Part shown: positions 12,613-29,400 of the stretch, piece after piece
Layout of the letters: every line of letters starts with the position of its first letter
Position numbering within the stretch: the stretch's first letter is position 1
Assembly: GCA_021613335.1 (NCBI GenBank)
Contig: JAJTWR010000266.1
Location: forward strand, 5,337,501-5,401,500
Origin: Whitmania pigra
Lineage: Eukaryota; Annelida; Clitellata; Hirudinida; Haemopidae
Direction: 5' to 3'
DNA: 64,000 nucleotides
Position numbers and translations under genes: made by a program
The notes under the pieces: generated by a model
The model's database searches: none
Told to the model about the DNA's origin: nothing
Seen by the model: the letters and a program-made list of their open reading frames with translations, nothing else

Positions 12613-12688
12613 TATCCAGACAAGCTTATTTATTTTTTTATTTATTTGATTAAAGACCGTTGCATAACTAGGATGTATCCAGACAAGC
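12613..12688 (-). mobile_element. retroposed 50-bp SINE tail with 13-bp target duplication
   Basis: The 13-mer TATCCAGACAAGC occurs at 12613-12625 and 12676-12688. Between them lies a 50-bp insert which, read on the minus strand, starts CATCCTAGTTATGCAACGG and runs into an A/T-rich tail. This is the 3' end of the SINE family also seen near 15660-15790 and 61985-62036. It looks like an extreme 5' truncation during target-primed insertion. Confidence 0.75.
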
Positions 12689-12739
12689 AAGAAGCGCTGC
12701 AAATTAATGAAGAATCCATGTTTTGAGTTATGGTGTCTG

Positions 12740-12850
12740 TAGAACAATCAGTTTGTATGATGTAGTGGGAAGGGCTTCGCTCATAGGGCTTTTGTGGCAG
12801 CGCGGGTTCGAATCCCGATGAGGGAATTTCGTCTCGCTTGTTATCTGGGT
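12740..12850 (+). repeat. tRNA-derived SINE head
   Basis: An A-box-like TGTAGTGGGAAGGG is followed by an excellent B box, GGGTTCGAATCCC. There is no 7-bp acceptor stem, so this is a SINE or a tRNA relic and not a functional tRNA. Confidence 0.5.
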
Positions 12851-13243
12851 TTGGGTTAGGGTTATGTTAATGATTTAATATTAGTTCAATTTAGCTTGTT
12901 TTCTGGATACACAGTTCCAGGCTATTGTCGACGAAATAGCTATATTTAGGCTGGTAAGAGTTTTCAAATTTTTACAATTTTAAATTATTTATTATCTTTT
13001 TAATTTTGCAAATAAAATAATATTTGGTTGTTTTCTAGAAGTTATTTTCTAATTCATTGTAGGCAAGACCACCCCTCTTCACCTGGATAATTATGTGATG
13101 AATAATTGATGAGAACGATCACTGCTGCAAAAAACTCCAGCCACTATGCTCGAGCACAGCTCAGGCATTAACTCAACAAAGCTGATAACAATGTTCTGAA
13201 TGGTAATGATAATGAATAGGACACCGGTAGTTCAGAACACAAG

Positions 13244-13960
13244 CAGGGTTTCTTTCAGGCATTATTGTTCGGGGGGCATTTCATGAGTTCGGGGGGCGGC
13301 AGTTTTTCGTGCCAAATACAAGTTTAAAATCAAATCACGCATAACCTCAGTTCAATAATTATATTTTAGGTAAAAACATATTGAAAATTAGATACTGCTC
13401 TTGAAGGAGTAAAAAAGGAGTCGATTGTTCTTTTCATAGTATGTAACTGAAAAATTAAATTTAAAAATTTAAAATTATACATTTATTTTTATATAAAATT
13501 CATGAAAAATAAAAAGCAACTTTTTAAAACTTCTCCTCTGCTTTTTTTCACCAAAACAAATAGTGTAATAATCACGTCGGAGATCTTTGTGACCGATTGG
13601 TTTTTTTGAGCTCCGTGAATTACGTTCAGAGAATTCAGAATAATTATTCAATGAAATTTAGTTATTTATTCAAAGCTCGCTTCAACTCGTTATTATTATA
13701 CAGAACAAAACGGAAAGATTAAAAACAAACCAGATACTAAATATCTTAGTCCAAATACATATTAACAAATAAGTTTTTAGGTCAGTAAGGATGGTAGGCA
13801 TTTTTTTAAAACTTTTTTGTCTTAGATTTATGGGTTTTTGCATACACTTTTAGCATACAATTTAAAAAAAAAAATTTTTTTCGGGGGGGCCATGGCTGAG
13901 CTCCGGGGGGGCTTAGCCCCCCCCCCCCCCCCCCCGAAAGTATGCCTGAAAGAAACCCTG
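13244..13960. mobile_element. hAT-type non-autonomous element, perfect 8-bp target duplication
   Basis: The 717-bp insert has 19-bp perfect inverted ends, CAGGGTTTCTTTCAGGCAT. It is flanked on both sides by AACACAAG (13236-13243 and 13961-13968). An 8-bp duplication with CAGGG-type ends is diagnostic of the hAT superfamily. Sub-terminal G-runs are present at both ends (near 13270 and a C-run at 13915-13935). No transposase frame is visible inside, so it depends on a partner. A related left end occurs at 53899. Confidence 0.93.
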
Positions 13961-13979
13961 AACACAAGTGAACAAGTTT

Positions 13980-14318
13980 AGTGGCTACTAATTATTCTAA
14001 GGCTTTCTAGGGTGGTCAAATATCTTCTAAATCTGCAAAGTCGAGAAGTCTTGCCTTTGTTAAAGAGTTCCATCAGTTGGAACGAGATATGGAGGATGCC
14101 TCAGTATCGTTTGGCTTTTCTGATAAGATCGATTTATGACCAACTACCTTCTAAAGACAATTTGCGAAGATAGGGTTTGACGGAAGACTGTAAACGTGAG
14201 CTCTGAGGCGCTTTCGAGACATTTCATCATGTGCTCTCAAGTTGCGAATATGCCCTCGACAATGGTCGTGAGGACGTGACGATACAACAAGGTCCTCAAG
14301 GAAGTGGTGGACTGATAA
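13980..14318 (+). pseudogene. LINE reverse transcriptase C-terminal fragment with two stop codons
   Basis: One frame from about 14098 to 14318 reads through two stops. It keeps the blocks RLAFLIRSIYDQLPS, NLRR-stop-GLTED and HHVLSSCEYALDNGR. This is the Cys/His segment found after the reverse transcriptase of some animal non-LTR elements (LP..NL..WGL, then C..C..ETLEHVLSSC). The TAG falls where Trp is expected and the TGA where a zinc-binding Cys is expected. It is dead. Confidence 0.6.
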
Positions 14319-15029
14319 ATTGAAATGGGCAATTATGCATGAAATTTTTATTATTACTTTGCTGAAAGGGAAGACAGGGAGATTCCCCCTCAACCTCTTC
14401 CAGGGAGGCCAACCTGGAAGTTTCTACAACAAAATAATTCAAGCTAGTAATGCGATTTTAGATATGGAAGTTGAAAACCTAGAAGCTTGCTTGCACAACA
14501 AGTGTCTTTGCGAGACAGTTGGAAAGCAGTGTGGAATGAAGCTAAGCTTGTTGCATCCAGCCTTCAGATCGAAGTAAAATTGTTTTGAAACAGTAGTACC
14601 ACTCAGTGATATTCCTATAACTAAAACTAAACCCGAAACTAGAATTATTGTAATAAAACTGATATAGAAATGATTCAAATTGCTTAAAACCTAAACTTTA
14701 TAGTACTTGAACAATTTTATTTCAGTTTCCACAGTTTTTGAAATTTTTTCATTAATTTTACAAAACTTTAGAGTAGCACTAGTCCTTTTTTTCGTGCCTT
14801 ATACTCCCTCACGTATGTAAAGAAATTGCTAGCGTAACAAAGCAATTTTCTAGACGTAAACGCGAAAGTATGGGATTATTTCAAAGAATTTGATGGAAAT
14901 TTTAAGCAATAAATAACAATGGCGAAGTCATAATAGGCAAAAACGCCATTAACATGAAGGTGCATCTGCAAGCACAGATCTTCATAATAATAAATAATAA
15001 TGATATGTGGATTTGTTGACGCCATTAGT
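14319..15029. other. intergenic, one unassigned open frame
   Basis: An 85-codon plus-strand frame at 14320-14577 (contains KGKTGRFPLNL and CLCETVGKQCG) follows directly after the LINE fragment. It may be part of the same element or of a different one; no family was recognised. Confidence 0.3.
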
Positions 15030-15640
15030 GCTCCGGTCTTGGTTACTGTTGGGAGAGATGTATCTTGAGGTTTTCCTTGAATTGGTTGATCGATGCAGAG
15101 ATCCTGAGTTTAGTCGGTAGAGCACCCCATATTTGAGGAGCGGTGAACTTGAAGGGCTTTGCTTCCTCGAAATAGGAATGCTTAGAAAGTTAGATGTCTC
15201 CGATCGCAAACAACTCGAATGGGAGTGCGGGGAGAGAGCATTGGCGAGGTAGAGTGGCATTCTACGTGCGGAGGTCCTTGTGCACTAAGAGAACTCCTCG
15301 GAGGTCCTGCTTGATACTATCCTCAACCGCTTATGGATAGCGGCAGGAGGCCGGATGTTGTTCTAGCATCGTCGACGTCAGGTGCTTTCATTTTGATAGA
15401 GTTGACTGTCCGTGGGAGGATAGGATCGAAACAAGCAAAGTGCTGAAAGCAGAGAAATACTCTGAGCTGGCGAAAGATCTGGAGGGTAACGCTGATTGAA
15501 GTTGGGGCGAGCCGGGAAAGAACTAAGGCTGTGATAAAAACGCCGGAGGCAGCATCGTGTTGGATTTGTGAGATGAGAGGCCGTAAGCGTTGCTAAGAGA
15601 AGAGATTGCGATTTGGTTGTTGAAATGATGGCGCGAGCAT
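15030..15640 (-). pseudogene. LINE reverse transcriptase C-terminal fragment, frameshifted
   Basis: On the minus strand, the pattern at the end of CR1/L2/Rex-type reverse transcriptases can be read in two frames: PLYLANALSPHSHSSCLRS, then after a frameshift YFEEAKPFKFTAPQIW and GALPTKLRISASINQFKEN, with a stop soon after. The segment is G+C-richer than its surroundings. It is degraded and not expressed as a protein. Confidence 0.65.
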
Positions 15641-15659
15641 CCGCAAATGACCTAAAAAT

Positions 15660-15790
15660 GTTTTTTTGTTTTGTTTTATTAACGTCCGTTGCATATTTCG
15701 ATGATTAGTACGATGCTCCCGCAGAGGGGTTTGAATCCCGTGCTGCCATCGTGAGGCGCAGCCTTAACCGTTAGGCCATGCGGGCTCACA
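15660..15790 (-). repeat. tRNA(Glu)-like SINE with A-rich tail
   Basis: On the minus strand, a tRNA-like head has paired ends CCCGCA and TGCGGG, an A box TGGCCTAACGG and a T-arm GGGATTCAAACCCC. It continues into the unique tail AATATGCAACGGACGTTAAT and an AAACA-rich end at about 15660. The anticodon arm does not close into a normal 5-bp stem, so this is a SINE and not a gene. Confidence 0.75.
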
Positions 15791-16886
15791 CATAAAGGAT
15801 GAGCGTTTGATGCAATATATGTGCATAATTTCTAAGTTTGGCGGCCGATCCAAAGAAATTAAAACGCTCAGTTTGCATTAAATGGAATCAAACGCAAAGG
15901 TCGCAGCAAGTTTCGATAACCATAAAACGTGCGATGCGTTTTCACCCACAGAGACATATCTCGATCACGTCAAAAGTTTAGGCAGAAACGCTCGATGACA
16001 AAAGCAGATAAAAATGTTCTGGATCAATTTAAGAACTGTTACTCATCAAACAGAAAACAGAAAATGTCACAACAGGGGCGAGGGGTTGGCAAATTCTAAG
16101 AGAAAACAGGCTCACTTAATAATAATATATATGTATGTCTTCAGAGGCATCCTTAACCACTTTTAGAGTTTGGTTAATACTCGAGATAATTTCCCTTTCA
16201 CTATGATACAAAAAAAAGTCATCTGCAGAGCCTGAGTGGCACTTGGACAATGTCAAGCAGACATCACATCCAGGACATGTGAGCATGAATTACAGAATAA
16301 AAGTAAAACGCTTCCTGTTTTGTAAGTGATTACTGTATTTCTTTCATTATTCATTAATGCCAACCAAAAATTCAATAATGGCTTGACCAGAAACTGAATA
16401 ACATCAAAACAAATATTAATCCTTAAAACTGAAGCTGGTAAGAATTTGTTATTTATAGAAACTGTGGCTAAATGAAATTAGAGCATAATAAACACACAGA
16501 ACAACCACCACGCCATACGCACATGCATGCCTGCCTTTGAGAAGTGTCTGATGATACACATTGAAAAATATCTGCTTGCAAAAAAATATCTTGCCATATA
16601 AATGGCACCGATCATCAAATGCTGGAGTGATACTAAAATGCAAGATCGGCTTATAGAACCACACTAACATCTTCATTTAACAGAACAACATTAGTCAAAT
16701 TTTAAACGAATGAACAATTCAGAATAAATTTGGATTGCAAATCTTGACAAACTTTCCACATGGAAACAAAACAAAACAAACAAGTGTAAACAAAAACATA
16801 AGTCACCAGAAATTTCCATGTAATTTCCAAGTTTGAAGACCATAAACATTTGAAAACAAAATGGAAGAGCACCAAAATGATTGTGA
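15791..16886. other. 3' flank and probable 3' UTR of FOXK
   Basis: No conserved coding sequence. The part nearest 16886 is presumably FOXK 3' UTR; where it ends cannot be seen. Confidence 0.4.
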
Positions 16887-22989
<6,103 letters not shown>

Positions 22990-24149
22990 GTTTGCATGTA
23001 AAGCGTAATAAATCGCCAGTTATCTCTCTGCAAACTCTATCTTGCAATTAGCGATGCTCGACAAAACTTGACCACGATGCGTATCAGACAAGATGGCTGT
23101 GTTTACAAAAAAAATACTAAAAAAAGCTCAGCAATGTAAACATAGGAACAGACGAACCAGCCAATCAAAATCATCGTTTTCCTACACGTTTTAGTCTCAC
23201 TAGGCTTAGATTCTTGGTCGTGTTTTGATTACTTGACCAACTACTATTTTAATAGCAAAATAACGTAATCTGGCACCAATAACCACTATCTAAAACAATC
23301 CTGAAGACATTTAAAATGAGGAACACATGCAAACGAAAGAAGGTTTTCAATCAGTTAGGCATGCGCAATACAAATGTAAATATTTTGAAAAATTTGGGCC
23401 AATTTCAACGTCCTTGGGAAATTAACATAAGATGGTAAATTAATTGAGAACGTTTGAAAACTTTTTTTTTCAAAATTAGTTGGTTTGTATTTTACGACTC
23501 ATAACAAGTAATTTTCTCGAGCCATTTTATTCCAAGCATCAGCTTAGTTTCGAACTTAGGTAAGACTAGTAAATATCAACATTACTATTATTAGACGTTA
23601 TTATTATTATTATAGTATATGGTGTTTCTGAGAATAAAAATAAAACTGTTTACTAACAGAATTGTTCAAAAATAAATTGAATGTTACTGTCCTAAAATTT
23701 GTAATTTTAATCTTAATATTAATTTAATGACTTTAAACATTCATTTAAAGAAAATTTTATTGATTTTTATTAAAAAAAGAGACAACCTAAGTCTATGAAA
23801 TTACGTAAAGAAATTTTGTTACACCAAATTTGTATATGATGTTATACAATTTAATTTGCTTGTCAGATTTGTGGGCCAAAAGTCTTAAGGGGTGACACCT
23901 TAATTTTTCCGCACTGGCTGAATCACATGTAAGAAATTAAGCACCCAAACTTACAGCCATGGACAGTATTTGAGACAAACAATTGCTTTTATTCTCAGGG
24001 CATGAAACCATGAAATAAGGTCAGATGATTTTGGAATTTTTTTAAAAATTAAACAAAACTTTGTCCTAATCTGGAAGCAAATAAAGTGACGCGATGTCCC
24101 CTTAGGACATAAAAGCAGTTCGCAAAAATTTGTCAAATTTTGATGAGGG
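22990..24149. other. FOXK upstream region, nothing recognised
   Basis: Divergent spacer between FOXK and ZCCHC8. It is A+T-rich with a short ATT run near 23590-23615. No exon was seen. Confidence 0.4.
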
Positions 24150-24345
24150 ACGTCATTTCAGCATTTTCCAGAGAGGGAAGGCCAAACCCTTGCCACAGCT
24201 TGAGGAAATGATTTTTTTATGCTTCTAACCAAAATTCAGGGGGGCAAACCTTCTCAAAACGTGAGGAGATGATTTTTTTGGGTCTGTTCTAAAGTCAGGG
24301 AGAGGCGTTGCACCCCTTGTCCCCCCCCCCCCAAAAAAAATAAGT
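24150..24345 (+). repeat. dispersed repeat with internal ~65-bp units
   Basis: Successive units begin GGGCAAACC or similar and contain a GAGGAnATGATTTTTTT core (about 24172, 24241, 24300). The segment ends in a C-run. Related segments lie at 49317-49515 (opposite orientation) and 63003-63085. Class unknown. Confidence 0.5.
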
Positions 24346-24984
24346 CCCTGATTTTGATTCCTTCCCTTTTCCGGCTTTTGGTGTACCCCCTTCGTTATTT
24401 TGAGGATATCCGCAATTTTGAAAAAATATTTCATGGTCTGATCTAATGAACTCAGTAAGCACCTCCCACCAAAGTATCTCATACAATTTTATATTTTGAC
24501 ACAACAAACAATGGTCTATATAATGAGGAAATACAAAATATTGGTTAGATATGTCCGATATTTTAGAAGATATTACTATTTTTTCACGGTCAACCTACTT
24601 TTCAAATTTTGATTTTTTCAATATTAAATAATAAATAAATTAATTTTTTGAGATTCATGGTTTTAGAGGAAAAGTGAGTGCGACTCAGAAAATGAAAGAT
24701 TATTGTAAAAATTCCACTTTTTGAAACTAAGTATTTTGAAAACATATTTAATCAATTTGTTTATATCTTCATGGTCTAAATATATGAAAAGTTTCATCCA
24801 AATGCGTTTGGTGGTTTTTTTTTAAATTTTGATAAGTTGTAAAGCAATCTTAGATATGTGGAAAACAAAATTTTTTTTAAATTAAAAAAGTTTTGTTGAC
24901 CATCCTTTCGAGATAAATGGCACTAAAGATTCGACAGTTTGAAATTTTGCTGAATTTAAAAGCTTATAATATAAAACTACCTTC

Positions 24985-25125
24985 GATAATCGATGAGCCA
25001 GACAAGGCTTACAGACTTGGCAGTCCTCTCTATAGATAGGAAACTTGCCGATGGACTGAAGTTTGAGACTGATATAAAAAACTTTGTGAAAAAAACGAGG
25101 AAAGTTAAAAAGTTAAGTCTTTTTT
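24985..25125 (+). pseudogene. hAT transposase C-terminal (dimerisation) remnant
   Basis: The plus-strand frame reads SMSQTRLTDLAVLSIDRKLA, then GLKFETDIKNFVKK. This is the end of ZMYM1-like hAT transposases (STMSQERL..LA.LSI). Only the last ~45 residues remain and no terminal repeats were found nearby. Confidence 0.6.
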
Positions 25126-25299
25126 CTGCCAAGTGTTACTGAAGAAAGAAAGTGCACTATGAATTTTATTCATAGCTTGGCAGGTGGTTATGAAACTTTC
25201 ATTTCTGATTTCAACCAAAATACCTTTGTATAACTGAGATATCAGAATCAAAATATTACGTTTTTAAGTTTAGTTGAAGTTGAATTTTATTTTCGGGGT

Positions 25300-25385
25300 G
25301 GGGCAGTGGTATTGACCGGGGTCACTTTTTAGCCGGGGCCGGGTTAGCCGGTTCCGGGGCCAGAGTACAAAATACATGTTTAGAT
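25300..25385. other. short G+C-rich patch
   Basis: A patch with repeated CCGGGG/TTAGCCGG words inside strongly A+T-rich DNA. Purpose unknown; it may be a fragment of a repeat. Confidence 0.3.
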
Positions 25386-25526
25386 ATGAAACTTTCTAAC
25401 GCATTAACAGTGTAATTTTCTGCTTTTCTTAAACTTTTTAAAACTAATGCAATGCTAGCATGCACATTCATTGATGAATGCAGTTATTTGGGTGTAATTC
25501 CATCATTTCAAGAGTCATTCATATTA

Positions 25527-25685
25527 AATGAAAATTTAAACATTAATTTAAATATTAAATAAAAATTTAAACATTAATTTAAATATTAAATAAAAATTTA
25601 AACATTAATTTAAATATTAAATGAAAATGTATACATTAATTTAAATATTAAATGAAAATGTATACATTAATTTAAATATTAAATT
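25527..25685. repeat. tandem repeat, about 32-bp unit, five copies
   Basis: The unit contains CATTAATTTAAATATTAAAT followed by GAAAATGTATA or AAAAATTTAAA. Two sub-variants are arranged in blocks, three of one and then two of the other, which suggests separate rounds of local duplication. Confidence 0.85.
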
Positions 25686-25849
25686 TTACACAAATAAAAC
25701 TTGTGTTTACTATTCCTTCATTAACTATCTTTGGTTATTAATCTTAATCAAAGTGTAAAGAGAAATTCAGTCTTTTTGAGTCGCTTGACCTTAGGATAGA
25801 ATGAAAAAGATCACCTCTTAAAATTTTGGCGAGGATTTTCCCCTGGAAA

Positions 25850-26255
25850 AGCTGAAACGAAATCCTGTATCTGAGAAGGCAGAGATAAAACAAGAGCACA
25901 AGTCTACGAAGAAACTTGAAGGTGTTTCGGATGATACTTTCTTACTGAAAAATTTATCCTTACGAGCTGCTAGCACAGCCTGGAGTGGATGGATGGGTGA
26001 ACGAGTGGATAGGATGGATAGCCCACTAGTGAAAGCATTTATAAATGGCATTCATGGTCAGACGTTTGCCAAAGAATGAGGAAACATTACTGTTTCTTAA
26101 GTCTAAGTATATTAAGAGCAGCTTTATTCCACAAAGGCGCCCCAAGTTTCCCCATTTTAGCCAGGACCGGGGTTCCCGGTCGATTCCTAGGCTTTGCTCC
26201 GGGAGAAGATTAGATTTAGTAGTTAGTCCAGTTAACAATATTGCTAGCTAATCCG
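25850..26255 (+). other. weakly coding-like segment, possible retroelement gag remnant
   Basis: One plus frame reads EKAEIKQEHKSTKKLEGV and later WSGWMGERVDRM up to about 26078. A shifted frame then reads KSSFIPQRRPKFPHF and GSRSIPRLCSG up to 26251. The basic, Phe/Arg/Gly-rich end recalls the tail of DIRS-like ORF1 proteins, but the match is weak. No start or splice support was found. Confidence 0.25.
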
Positions 26256-26442
26256 AAAAAAACAGTCAATTACTCAAATATTTTATTTTATTTAAATTTA
26301 TCAATAATCTTTTTCAAGCAATAAAATATAATTTTAAAAATAGTTCAATATCTTTTATATGTTTATAATGGGCTTCACTGATTATTTTCAAATTTCCGAG
26401 CGATATAAAACGTGAAGGATAAATTGTTTGTTTTGGTTGAAC

Positions 26443-29400
26443 ATGCCCTCGATTTTTGGAGAATCTTCTTTGCTTGATGATTACGTAAAGTCTTTAAAAA
26501 AATCAGCAGAAAGCGACGAAAGTAATGCTAATTTACTAGTAGAAACCGAAAGTCCAAACATTATTAAAGCAAACGAACAAGAATTTGTATCGCCGATTGC
26601 AGACAGCGACGATAAAGCTATTGTAACTACCTCGAAGGATGGTGAAAACGTCAAAATTCTACAAGACGAAATCGACAGATTAAAATGCGTCAGTTATTTA
26701 TTATCATTTTAAATATTTTCAATTATAATTATCATTAACTAAATAGTCAAGTATAAATATATCTAGCAGACGCAAAGTATTATGCGGGTTATTATCATTC
26801 AACAAACTTTGAGTCTTATTATGTGAGCTAATGTTAAGGACCTTCATCAACCTTTATGCAAAACATTGTTTTAAAAGTTAAGATAATAAAGTAATTAATA
26901 GTTATAACCACTTAAACAGCTTTTAAAGACAACTTCCTATATGTTTGAGAGTCAACCTATTGCTGACATAACATATTTTGATAATGATCTATCACGGTTA
27001 GTCTATTCTTCAAATACAATCTTAAATATTAACTCTGTCTAACTTATTTAATTACATAATTTTGTAATTAAGTTAGGCTTGGATTTATTACAATACCATT
27101 GTTGATATATGGAGATATTTAAATATATTAATATGTTAGCTATTAAGAACACATTGCAATGGAGTTATTTCCTTGCTTTCAGTATAGAATGTTAGGTAAA
27201 ATTACTTAACAAAATTAACAGTATGGACTAATCCATAGTTCTGCCACATTAAAAGCTTTCTGACTGCATATTACTAAATCCCTAATAGTTTAATAAGATC
27301 AACAAAATTTTGATTTCTAAAAAATTATTCAATGGTTTTAATTTATTTAATGTTTTTTGTTTTAATTTTTGTTACAGAAAATTCAAAGCTTCAGCAGAAA
27401 AGTTCATAAACACAAAATTCACAGAAGACTTAAATGTTGGTAAAACACTTTAATTTGAAGGAACTTTTTTGAACCTGTCTTATAAGCACCTGTTAACCAT
27501 GCGCTATGTTTGTAACATGCCAATTGGCTCAAAGTGTACGGAGGGTAACTGAAACCAACAAGTCATTTTTTGTCCTGTTTGCAATTTGCACCATCTCAAA
27601 GTGCCCCTGATACATACACTTGTGGTGCTTTATAACTGCATTAAATCATTATATTATTAACATTTGCTCTGGTTTACATGTTTTACATTGAAATACATTT
27701 TGTGGAAATGATACTTTAAATATGTTATATCATTAATAATATATATTCTTATTTCAAACAAGAAGGAATGCAAAGAGGATGGAGAAAAGAAAGAGGTGAG
27801 AGATTTTTATTCACATTGGCTTATGGAGAATTGCATACATTACATATAATTTCTGATGCAAATGGAATGATTATCGACACTAGTTCTTCACATTGACATT
27901 ATTTACTTTTACTTTTCAGCACCAGCCTTTGTCCAGATGCATCTACTTTAAAGATTACGTCATCAACTGTTACGGACAGCTTTCTGACTCAGAGTCGCTA
28001 AGCAGCAACTGGGAAATTCCAGGGTATATTTCATTCTGCCTATTTTTTCCAAATTGTCTTTCCAAATTAAAAAGTATTATGTACGGAGGGGTGTGACAAT
28101 GTATTTCATAGCATCATATATTCTGCAGTTACGAACCGGACATCGAACGAACGCTCGGGAACGAAGAGAACGAAAGAGCCGACGAGTCATCCGTCAAAAA
28201 GAAGTTTGTATTGTCTGCATTAAACTAACCAAATTTTTTGACTTATATTAGATTTGTGAAATATTTTAAAATTTCATCAAGCATTCAGTTCAACTTGATT
28301 TTAAGGGCAAGAATATCCTGCTTCAACTGTGGAGGAGATCATTCCATTGCCAATTGTCCTGATGAGAAGGATCAAGTAAGGATAAATGCCAACAAAAACA
28401 GCTTCCTGAGCAACACTCCTACGAACAACAACTCGGCTAGGTGAGACTGGTGAACTGCTTCATTTAAATTGTCTAATATACAAAACCCAGCCCATTTGAG
28501 CAGAACATTCTTGCTCAAGGAATGTAACCATACTTATTTAAATTTTGTGTTATTGTAGTAAAAGATATCATTGGGATGACATGAAATATCAAGGATTGAA
28601 GCCTGGTGTATTGAGGTTGGTAATATTGTTTCTTAATGGATGATGCTTTTAATGGCTGAAGATATTGTGAGAATTGCGAATGCTCATAAATTTGTTTAAC
28701 TATATTTTCACTTTACGAATTGGTTTTTGTTGTGCTCTTTGTGTTTTCACAACTTAACTTGCACGTAAAACATTTCCACAACTTAACTTGCCCATAAAAC
28801 ATTTCCACAACTTAACTTGCCCGTAAAACATTTCCACAATTTAACTTGCACGTAAAACATTTCCACAACTTAACTTGACCATAAAACATTTCCACGAGTA
28901 TCTTTCTATTTACAGTAACAAACTGAGAGAAGCACTTGGCTTGAAAGAGAATGAACTTCCTCCTTACATCTACCAAATGAGGGTTCTTGGTTATCCTCCT
29001 GGACACTTGCAGCATGCCAAGATCTCGAGATCTCAGATGGCCATGTTTGGATCAAATGGTGAAGGTTGGTATATTTCATTATGATGTTGACATTTATTTC
29101 AAAGGGTAATATTGTGTTTGCAAACCTGGCTTGTTCTTGGGAATGATCTTGGTTTATGAATGGTTAAAATGTGATTTTGATATGCACTGTATAAATGAAA
29201 CACAATCGGCTCATTTTAATTTCTTTCCTTAGAAATGGTTCTTGGCAACGACCAGCTCGAAGATGGTGAGTTGGCAAGTGAGGAAGCAGAACAAGGTTTG
29301 AGTCGAGTTTATTTCAATTCAGTTATACAATGTAATAACTCTTGTAATAATAAATTCATGCAATTTTTGTTGCAGCTTATGACAAAGAAAAGATTATACA

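Noticed and set aside
14982..15260. 92-codon minus-strand open frame as a gene
   Set aside because: It is one frame of a frameshifted LINE reverse transcriptase end.
15686..15780. Nuclear tRNA(Glu) gene
   Set aside because: The acceptor and T-arms look right, but the anticodon arm cannot form a 5-bp stem, and the sequence runs into a SINE tail.
27763..27890. Longer ZCCHC8 exon 4 continuing to GMIIDTSSSH
   Set aside because: The frame is open but ends in TGA before any donor that would join exon 5 in phase.
28748..28892. CRISPR-like array of regular repeats
   Set aside because: The units are contiguous with no unique spacers, it lies in a eukaryotic intron, and there are no cas genes.
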